Shown in pieces: positions 10,216-18,997 of a stretch of 24,195 nt of DNA. Position 1 is the stretch's first letter, and every line of letters starts with the position of its first letter. The DNA is from Hofstenia miamia (Eukaryota > Xenacoelomorpha > Acoela > Hofsteniidae): contig CABFPE010000910.1 in assembly GCA_900660155.1 (NCBI GenBank), positions 189,498 to 213,692 of the forward strand, in the 5' to 3' direction. The notes below the pieces were generated by a model. The model worked only from the letters and a program-made list of their open reading frames with translations. It was not told the DNA's origin and searched no databases. Made by a program: the position numbers and the translations under genes.

Positions 10216-10301
10216 AAGAATGATTGCCTACTTTTGGTGTACACATAGCCGCAGTCCTCCCTGATCCAAACATGAAAAGGACACAAATTTTTGAAAAATA
10301 T
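10216..10301 (+). other. Exon-like fragment cut by the assembly gap, unidentified
   Basis: The plus strand reads PTFGVHIAAVLPDPNMKR and continues open to the gap. Composition is richer in G and C than the flanks. The frame has no good start and the right side is missing, so neither function nor strand is certain. It may be a captured gene or transposon fragment. Confidence 0.2.
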
Positions 10302-11301
10302 NNNNNNNNNNNNNNNNNNNNNNNNNNNNNNNNNNNNNNNNNNNNNNNNNNNNNNNNNNNNNNNNNNNNNNNNNNNNNNNNNNNNNNNNNNNNNNNNNNN
10401 NNNNNNNNNNNNNNNNNNNNNNNNNNNNNNNNNNNNNNNNNNNNNNNNNNNNNNNNNNNNNNNNNNNNNNNNNNNNNNNNNNNNNNNNNNNNNNNNNNNN
10501 NNNNNNNNNNNNNNNNNNNNNNNNNNNNNNNNNNNNNNNNNNNNNNNNNNNNNNNNNNNNNNNNNNNNNNNNNNNNNNNNNNNNNNNNNNNNNNNNNNNN
10601 NNNNNNNNNNNNNNNNNNNNNNNNNNNNNNNNNNNNNNNNNNNNNNNNNNNNNNNNNNNNNNNNNNNNNNNNNNNNNNNNNNNNNNNNNNNNNNNNNNNN
10701 NNNNNNNNNNNNNNNNNNNNNNNNNNNNNNNNNNNNNNNNNNNNNNNNNNNNNNNNNNNNNNNNNNNNNNNNNNNNNNNNNNNNNNNNNNNNNNNNNNNN
10801 NNNNNNNNNNNNNNNNNNNNNNNNNNNNNNNNNNNNNNNNNNNNNNNNNNNNNNNNNNNNNNNNNNNNNNNNNNNNNNNNNNNNNNNNNNNNNNNNNNNN
10901 NNNNNNNNNNNNNNNNNNNNNNNNNNNNNNNNNNNNNNNNNNNNNNNNNNNNNNNNNNNNNNNNNNNNNNNNNNNNNNNNNNNNNNNNNNNNNNNNNNNN
11001 NNNNNNNNNNNNNNNNNNNNNNNNNNNNNNNNNNNNNNNNNNNNNNNNNNNNNNNNNNNNNNNNNNNNNNNNNNNNNNNNNNNNNNNNNNNNNNNNNNNN
11101 NNNNNNNNNNNNNNNNNNNNNNNNNNNNNNNNNNNNNNNNNNNNNNNNNNNNNNNNNNNNNNNNNNNNNNNNNNNNNNNNNNNNNNNNNNNNNNNNNNNN
11201 NNNNNNNNNNNNNNNNNNNNNNNNNNNNNNNNNNNNNNNNNNNNNNNNNNNNNNNNNNNNNNNNNNNNNNNNNNNNNNNNNNNNNNNNNNNNNNNNNNNN
11301 N
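10302..11301. other. Assembly gap, exactly 1000 N
   Basis: A run of exactly 1000 N, a conventional fixed-length placeholder. True length is unknown and the order of the two sides rests on scaffolding. Long X-filled frames across it are artefacts. Confidence 0.99.
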
Positions 11302-11321
11302 ATATATATATATATATATAT
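11302..11321. repeat. (TA)n tract at gap edge
   Basis: Alternating AT directly abuts the last N. The microsatellite probably continues into the gap and may be the reason the assembly broke. Confidence 0.85.
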
Positions 11322-11399
11322 TTATGTAATAAAAATTTATTGTACCACAAAGTGTTGTATACAAATAAATTTAAAATAAATTTAGACAGAGAAAAATAT

Positions 11400-12365
11400 G
11401 AAAAAAATTAGAGAAATTGGTGACAGTAGGAGCAGGTGCAGAAGAAAAGAAGTGCTTCTATTTTGGATATATTGAAAGGAAGCCCATTATAGTACATGTT
11501 CAGCCTGGACAGTGCTTGACTGTAAACTATTCAAAACAGAAGTATATAGCATGCAATCAGAATTGGAGTCAGAAAGTTGCGGCATAAAATCATTGATGAA
11601 TATTGTGAAGAGAAAGGGCCCAAAAATCGAGCCTTGAAATACACCAGAATTAACAAGACGTTCATCAGAAAATATCGAGAGATAAGAGAAATAAAAGAAG
11701 AATCAATACCAAGTTTGGAAAGTTTTCTCAGCAAGATACTTTTTGAAAATCAAGATAAACTCAAAAAGAGGAACATTGTGAGCAAAGTCGAGGAAACGCA
11801 GAAGGGAGAGTGCAGTAGATTTATGCGACATAAATCCGTACTGAGATTTTGAAATCAGTGACCAAAGGATCGGATAAATAGCGTCAAATATAACTTTTTC
11901 AAAGAAATAATAGAAATTGGCCGATAAGAAGAACAGTGGTGGCGGGGAAGATTTTTGCCCGTTTTGAAAATAGGAACAACTAAGGCAGTCTTCCACATTT
12001 TAGGAAATGTAGATGTCAGGAGGAAAGAACGAAAGAGATGGAACAAAGGGTCAGCAAAGGAGGATGCAATATTTTTAATAAGAGAAGAACAATTGATCAA
12101 ATGGAATGGAATGAGACTTCAGAGATGAAAGGATTTTAAAAAATGTATGTGGAGAGAAAGAATTGAGAATTATTTCAGATAGGTTTAAAGATTCTGAATT
12201 TGAAGAATGTGAATTATTGGAAAAGCAATTGGGAGAGAAAACGGAGGAAAAGTATTCATTAAAAAGGTTAGAAAGACTTCTGGGTGAATGAGCAACTTTG
12301 CCATTAAATTCAAGCACAGAGGGTATAGATTTGCTTTTAGAAAGTGATTTGATCAGCTTGTGCAA
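11400..12365 (-). pseudogene. Reverse transcriptase, frameshifted (part of the LINE)
   Basis: Several RT blocks can be followed: FPKMWKTALVVPIFKTG and YRPISIIS, a QYGF...STAL block, GVFQGSIFGP, and FNISKIEALLF. Between the last two blocks, where a Y-A-D-D-T catalytic box belongs, the frame reads NCMLYTSVL, as if the aspartates had been deleted. At least three frame changes are needed to read through. This is a non-functional copy. The strand and order agree with the endonuclease part at 12604-12924. Confidence 0.8.
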
Positions 12366-12603
12366 AGCATTGAGAGAAATATTTGAAGAAAACGACTGAA
12401 GAAAGGAAACTTTATCAAGTTCAATTCAGTCGGGTGAGCAGAAAGGCGCTGAAGGAACCTGAGCTTTTGTGAATATAAACGGAATGGGAAAAGTAAAAGA
12501 AAGGTAGATTTTGATGACGCCATCTTTTGCGTGGAATAAAAAGAGAACGTTCATGAGAGATAAGGATGTAAAATAGATTTAACAAATCACGAGGAGGGAA
12601 AAC

Positions 12604-12924
12604 TTAAAAATGATCAAGATATATTGATGAATTGATGAAATGATTGAAAGTGTAATAATCAACTAGTGAATAAGAAAACCTTGTGTGGGGTTGTCTACTA
12701 GAGGTATGAGATAGAGAGGATATGCCAATGAAAAGAAAATTGTGATCCGTAGAGAAAGGAGAAGGGTTAGTTGAGGCGACTAATGCATCAGATAAATTTG
12801 AAAAAAACAAGATCGAAAGTATAACTTGATGTGTGAGTTGGGAATATCTCAGACTGATAGAGATTGAGATTAGAGAAAAATTCAATGATGTGTAATTTAT
12901 AAGGAACAGACCAAAACAGAGCAT
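12604..12924 (-). pseudogene. APE-type endonuclease C-terminal part (part of the LINE)
   Basis: A minus-strand frame containing SNLSDALVASTNPSPFSTDHNFLFIGI. An SxxxxxSDHxxxxxxI arrangement is the usual end of the APE endonuclease domain of LINEs, here with TDH in place of SDH. It is followed by an aromatic Tyr-Ser-Phe-rich spacer, also usual in these elements. Upstream remains up to about 13060 are in other frames. The N-terminal catalytic region was not found. Confidence 0.65.
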
Positions 12925-13204
12925 TTCAATGAATCAGAAATTCCGTGGCTGGAATTATAAGAATGAAAGACATCAAGAATGGAATTAATAGTCGTAGAGA
13001 GAGTAAAGAAATTGGTACAATATTTGTTTGAGAGGGAGGGTTGTACAAACAGATGATAAGAAAGCTAGAATTGGGGGATGAAAAATATATATGACAACAA
13101 AATTCGAGGTTTTGCGAAAAATACCTAGTAACTCAATTGTTCTGGCATCCAATATTATAGAGAAATTTGCCTACTTGCGCAAAATATTTTCGATCAAGTT
13201 AAGG

Positions 13205-13208
<4 letters not shown>

Positions 13209-13271
<63 letters not shown>

Positions 13272-13277
13272 TCTATG

Positions 13278-13315
<38 letters not shown>
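13209..13315. repeat. (TA)n microsatellite, two tracts
   Basis: Nearly pure AT alternation at 13209-13267 and 13284-13315, broken by a short ATCTATGTATATAA spacer. It lies just beyond the 5' side of the LINE relic. Confidence 0.95.
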
Positions 13316-13319
<4 letters not shown>

Positions 13320-14589
13320 TTATTTATAAATATGAGGGATTGGCAGATTAGGAATTCACTGTAGTGAAGAGCATACTTAAGAATTGTAACGACTTATAAT
13401 AGATAATTCACAATTGCAGCATCTCCAGCCAAGCCTTAAATAGATGTAGACTGCATACAAAATTAACAATGATCAAAGCACTTCTTAGGCCAGACAATGC
13501 ATTCCATCATGACAAAAGAATAAAAAACAAACTGTACCAGTATCAATGTAAATTTAATACATTTATTGAGTAATTATGTCGGGAAACAATATCTTAAATA
13601 GACCCTACTGCGTAACAATATTAATACATGCTTCAGCAATACAATTTCAATTAACTTGTGTCTAGAAAGACCACACATGTGAGAAGAATAATTTTTGAAA
13701 AAATTGATATGTGTTTCAAACACAACATTTTCATTATGGATAAATGCAGTCTTCTACTAAACATATTTGAAGCTACCCTAGCTACATGAAAACTAATGAA
13801 AGATTTGCAATTTATTTTTAATTAGTTTATTATATAAAAACATGCTATTCGCATCTTCCATGTACCATCATAAATGCACAAAATATACTAAAACACATTA
13901 GTTGACTAATTAATAAATTATAATTTAATTTTTATTTTTATACCGATTTTGCTAAGGTTTTAGTCGCAAAAATCATTCCATTCTGGAGTTATTTCATGCT
14001 GTACTTTATTCATTTATGTGCTTATGGTTATGTTATTGTTCATTAAAATCAAAGAAATTAAAAAACATATTTATTCGAATTTAGCAAATTTTTTACCATT
14101 TGACATGCAGAGCGTGTTTGGAGACACATATTACATTAGTTTAAAAATGCAGCTACATAATTAAAAAGTCTTCACTGGGCAATTTTTAAAATCACTAATT
14201 TAAAATATGCTTCTGTAAAAGGGTGAATATATTGCCCATTTTACATTGCAGATAAGCAATGTTATGTCTCAGTTTATAGAAAATGATAATTACTCATAGT
14301 ATACATCTTTAAGAAAGTTTTACATTTTCTGCTTTTTACAAAATATCTTGAGAAAGTTCTAAAATTTACATAAATTATTACTTAGTTTATTTTTCAGCTT
14401 CTTTTATTTCAATTACTTGCAAACTTTTTGAATTGCTTTATCATTCTTTCACATTTAATTTATTCACTGTCTTAATCAAACAATTGCAAATAAATACAGC
14501 CACATGTATTTGAGACTAGCCAAAGGCTATGCATAAATTTGCTAGTGAATATTATACATTAAAATTCAACAAAACTTCAGTTCACTTCG

Positions 14590-14591
<2 letters not shown>

Positions 14592-14631
<40 letters not shown>
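14592..14631. repeat. (TA)n microsatellite
   Basis: About 20 uninterrupted TA units. Confidence 0.95.
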
Positions 14632-14633
<2 letters not shown>

Positions 14634-15955
14634 TTATCTTATCAAAATGTAATTTGTTCAAAATCTCATTCCTCAGAGAAGGACTTTGTTTTAATATTAT
14701 GTCTTTTCTTACGTGAAATAAGAACTAGAAAATCTACACAAATATGGAATAAATTGAAATATCTGATAATATTAATGGCATATCAGAATGGAAGCAGGGT
14801 GATACTGATCAGATCTGGTCACTATTAAATTCACTTCATCAGTTAAAACCAGTTCAATTATGTACACTGTACAGTTGTGAGAAAAAGTTAGTTGATCACA
14901 TTTTCAATTCACTAATTTGGATAAAGTCGACTTCTTTGAATAAATACAAGTACATAATGTAATAGTGCCATTGAACATTGAAGGATCGAAATATCTAAAC
15001 AATAACACAAATTTAATTTTAACTTTGCCGTTATTCATTGCAAATGAATAGTAATAGTTATGATTTAGAACTCATAGAAACTCTTAGTAAATATGCCCAT
15101 TGCCCACTGTGCCCTTAAAGAGATCTAATAATTAAGTCATTGTTAGATTATATTTTCAGAGTGATCGTCACATTTAATAAACTATGGGATGCGGAATTTT
15201 TATCTTGACGAGATTATTTTGATTTATGGATCACCACAGAGCGTTAATGTAGCATAATCCTTCAAATAAAGCAATTTAGGAAAAGAAATAAATAATGAAG
15301 AAGAAATTTGATAATTTGAATGATGAGCTAGCAATGATTTTTGATATTTACAATTGTACAGACAAATGCTTGTAGACAAAATGTTTAACAAAAATCTGAA
15401 GACGATTCACTCTTTATTAATTTTAAAAAAACCACGCAGACGATAAAATGTGGAAATTAAAAATTGTATGCGCAGTTACTTGTTTTGATTATAAAAACTA
15501 TGAAAACATATTTACTAATAGTCATTAATAATAGTTTGCCATCAATGGCGCATTAATGGACCACCATTGGCTCATCATTGGGTCCTTGTCAGATATACAT
15601 CAATGGCCCATTCAATAATTTGTGGTGCACAATATAATGTGTTAAGTTGCTTTGAAACTATATCATTGGATATAGGAATCCCGTTGTGCAAATGTGCTTC
15701 AAGCACATATTTGCATTGTATTCATAAAAACTGGGTAGTTGCTATTTTTATCCCTGGCTTCCAGGATGTAATTGCACGCCAGAAAGATTAATAATTTTAC
15801 CTTGCTACTAATGTTTTTGTTAATAATAGTATGACCTAATGCTAAATATATTAATAAAGATGTCAAAAAATTATGAATCACAAAGAAATTCACAGTGAAA
15901 AAAAGAAAACAAAATATATTTTACATGGAATGGCCTTAGAGTGATTTTCTGCTTG

Positions 15956-16080
15956 GATTAATTTGAATTTTTCTAAGATGAGATTGAATTCGAATTAGAT
16001 TAATCTGAAGTTGAGATAGATTTATATAGAATTGAGTTAGATTAATTTAAAGATAAAAAAGCATTAATCTAGTTTGTGGA
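15956..16080. repeat. Degenerate tandem repeat, 42-base period, 3 copies
   Basis: The word GATTAATYTRAA starts at 15956, 15998 and 16040, exactly 42 bases apart each time. Copies 1 and 2 also share their ends (GAATTxGAATTA versus GAATTGAGTTA). The third copy is weaker. It is a small minisatellite with no coding sense. Confidence 0.6.
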
Positions 16081-16912
16081 ATACTCATGAAACACTAGAC
16101 TAAACTTGAAAATATAACATTGTAACTAATTTTTGTATGAAATTGCAAGCAAATTCTTGCTAAGACAAATAGAAGAGATAAACAAGGTTTATTTAAATAT
16201 CATAGTACCTCTAAAACTAAAAATTGAAAAATTTCTTGATTCAGCTGCTTGAAGATATAATTAACTTTCTTTAAATGTGTTAATGCATTATGTGTGTTAA
16301 GCACTAAGTGATTGCAATTATATCTCGCACTAGTAAGCACTTGGCAGATGTTAATTTCCTGCTTAAATAATACAATTTATCATAATTAATAATTTAAATC
16401 TCTCAAACAATTTGCATTGCACTTGGTACATCACTCAGATGACCCTACAAATAAGCATTAATGAGTGGATTCAGATATAAACAAGTCTATATTTTGGATT
16501 TAGGCAAAAATTAAAACATCAAAGATATGATAGGTAAATTGCTAAGAAATAGTACATTGTTTTATATATATGTTTAGTTATGACAGTTATATATTGATAG
16601 TATTCTATTTGCCATATTCAGTGACTTGTGGCAAATTGCAAAAGATTAATTAATCAAACCTAATTGGTCTCAAAAAATATATAATTTCTGATTGCAGCAT
16701 CTAAATTGATTTAAATCTCTAATCAATGATGGCTTTATTCTAAGACTAACTTAGAAGCCACAAACTGCATTGGAAAAAGAGTGATAATTAATGATAGATA
16801 ATCTAGAGTAGGGTTTATACTGCGCAAGGACAATGGTTTATGGTCATCGATTGGGCATATCATCTCTAAACCTATTAGGATTATATTTGATGTTGTTCAA
16901 AGAATTTACTCT

Positions 16913-17753
16913 TTGAAGTTTCTAAATGTTTTATGCGCATTTTACATATATGCTTTCAATAACACCTATGTCTATATGCCTATGTTTTATTGCAACTCTA
17001 ACCTTTATCTAGGCTTACATCAGAATTTACAAAATATTACACTAAATCTCATAAAATTGTCTTTCTCAATTTTAAGGGGTTCCAATTCACAGGGAATTTC
17101 TGATATTACATTGATAAATAATAGTGCTGATGTACATTATATTGTTTTGTAAGAAGTGGGCTTAGGATGCAGGCATGGACAAATAAAAGGCTTAATTAAT
17201 ACTTATTATATCTGATTTCTAAACTTGTATCATTATTGATGTTAATAATATAAAATACAAGATTTTTTAAATCAAATTTTTTAAAGTTTTAGATAGTATT
17301 TGAAAAGCCTCCTTTCATTTAATTAGAAACGCAGAGGGAACGTCAGTTATATACAAAAATTTTTCTAATTACTTCAATTTATACAATTTATATTTTAAAA
17401 TAGTATGTAATCTCTTTCCTACGTGTTCAAGTGAAAAATAAATGCAGTCTAATTTCTGAAACATTGTTATTTGAGACAGGTATTTTGGTTTTACAATAAT
17501 TAATACACAATTTTTCAAAGTATCTCAACCATTACATATTCATAACATAGCTGTTCCTGGCCAATAATTGCATATCTAATATAGCATAGCAAAGCGCAAT
17601 TTGAAATACATATGCCAGAAATAAAAATTGAAATTTAAGAAAATAATATGTGTTTTATTAAATAATGATTTATTAAATTATATTTAGAATATAACTAGTG
17701 GCATTATTATCAATAATATATGTTTAGAATTTTGCTATTGTATATTCATTTAG
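16913..17753. other. Upstream flank of the plus-strand receptor, leader exon not identified
   Basis: An open plus-strand frame at 16913-17152 starts at TTG with a hydrophobic MKFLNVLCAF-like reading, but it lacks an ATG and a supported donor, so I do not call it the leader. ATG at 17720 runs in frame into the D1 exon through MFRILLLYIHL. This could be a very short hydrophobic start, though the stretch is better explained as the intron end before the TTTAG acceptor. Confidence 0.4.
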
Positions 17754-18008
17754 ATGGTCCGAACGTAGTAACTCAAAAAGACATCATAGTAAATGAGGGC
17801 AGCAGCACTACTGGTAATATCTCAATTCATTCCTTTCCAGCAGCAAATGTAAATTGTTCGGAGACAGGCTTTTCTATTTCTAAAAATCTATTTGTTTGGA
17901 ATATACAGAATGTTTCAAGAGATATGGATCAAACAATATACACTTGTTATGCGTACAATTACAAAACTAATGTTCCTAAACCTTCATCAATGAAACTAAT
18001 TGTGCACT
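17754..18008 (+). CDS. Receptor exon 1 found: Ig-like D1 lacking the first canonical Cys
   Basis: An 85-codon phase-1 exon, acceptor CATTTAG, donor T|GTAAGTAC. It opens DGPNVV like the minus-strand D1 exons and keeps the Trp (LFVWNIQ) and the F-strand Cys (IYTCYAYNYKT). At the B-strand position, where other D1 exons read TCS, it reads NIS (codon ATC), so the usual disulfide cannot form. A cysteine further on in AANVNCSE might substitute. Sequons include NIS, NCS and NVS. Confidence 0.85.
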
Positions 18009-18958
18009 GTAAGTACATATTTATAAAAATATCTTACTAACACCTAGTTTCTAGATTCACCTGAAATCAAATTTATTTTGTCGGAAACACATGTCATTGA
18101 AGGAAATAGAATGAACCTTACTTGTTCTGTCATTCGATCAAACCCTGCAATTGCAAATTTAACTATTTCTACTGTGAGCAATCACAAATCTCGTTTAAAC
18201 AGTGACGTATTAAGCTACGAACTGAAAGCAAGTAGATACATGAATGGGGAAGTCAATTGCAAAGCAGAGAATTCAAAGTTTGAAACAATAATGAAAAGAA
18301 ATCTTGTTGTCTACTGTAAGAATATATCTATTTTACACCTCTAAAATTTTGTTTAGATGTTGATTTTAAAGTGAAGACTTCCCAAAATAGCACTGACAAT
18401 TCAATTTTCACCTACTTCCTTTCAGAAATAATTTCTTTACCGAGTAACTACATAGTGTCTTTGTACAAAAATGAAACACAGGAATGGAACTACACAAACA
18501 TTGATAACATTACATTTTCTCTTCCACTTTCAAATGTTTATTATGAATATGTCCTAGTGGCTTCTAATAATTTTACTTCCAAAAAAGTCATTTTAGACTT
18601 CACTGTATCAATAAATGGTAGTACATATAAATGTCAATAATGTTAATAGAGTTTCAAACACTTAGATAAGAAAGAAGATGCTGGATTTGCTACATTTTTG
18701 GCAATTAGCGGTTCTTCGACATTTCTGTTAATCATTGCAATAATTCTAATATTTGGTGGACTTCTTTTTTTTAGAAGTAAATTATTTTTAATTACTACAA
18801 TTTCACAATTTTTAGGTTATCAATTTTCTAAAGGTGATAAAGAAATTTTGGTTAGTCGTGATGAGAATACTTACACAAATGCTACAGGTATTTTCCTGAT
18901 TACAGTGCTTCAGGAGAAATGATGAATTGTATATTTTTTATCTACCAAAGCAAATTTG

Positions 18959-18997
<39 letters not shown>

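Larger units (their letters stand above)
11390..13060 (-). mobile_element. Non-LTR retrotransposon (LINE), degenerate
   Basis: On the minus strand, endonuclease-like then reverse-transcriptase-like segments follow in the order expected for an APE-type LINE (Jockey/CR1-like), scattered over several frames. In 5'-3' order: LDVFHSYN near 13000; STDHNFLF near 12755 (the SDH motif at the endonuclease C-terminus); SKSIPSVLEFNGKVA and LFNEYFSSVF; FPKMWKTALVVPIFKTG then SYRPISIIS; SKSQYGFMSHKSTALSLL; GVFQGSIFGP (11616-11654); LPFNISKIEALLF near 11430. Frameshifts and stops separate these. The 5' end of the endonuclease is missing and the 3' end is near or inside the gap. It is dead. The precise clade needs a tree. 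Confidence 0.85.
13316..16912. other. AT-rich DNA, no gene seen
   Basis: This lies between the two opposed Ig blocks and could hold divergent promoters and leader exons. I could not identify either. A frame at 15567-15791 contains plausible-looking protein but has no splice support. Around 15545-15620 variants of the word ATGGxCCATT/CCATTGG recur, suggesting a small repeat. Confidence 0.45.

Noticed and set aside
10181..11411. Very long open frames on both strands across 10.2-11.4 kb
   Set aside because: They run through 1000 N and are artefacts of translating unknown bases.
11577..11852. 91-codon plus-strand frame
   Set aside because: It is the antisense shadow of the LINE reverse transcriptase on the minus strand.
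13091..13351. Plus-strand frame rich in Tyr-Ile repeats
   Set aside because: It is translation of the (TA)n microsatellite.
16913..17152. Leader exon for the plus-strand receptor
   Set aside because: Starts at TTG, has no ATG, and no phase-1 donor was found after the hydrophobic part.
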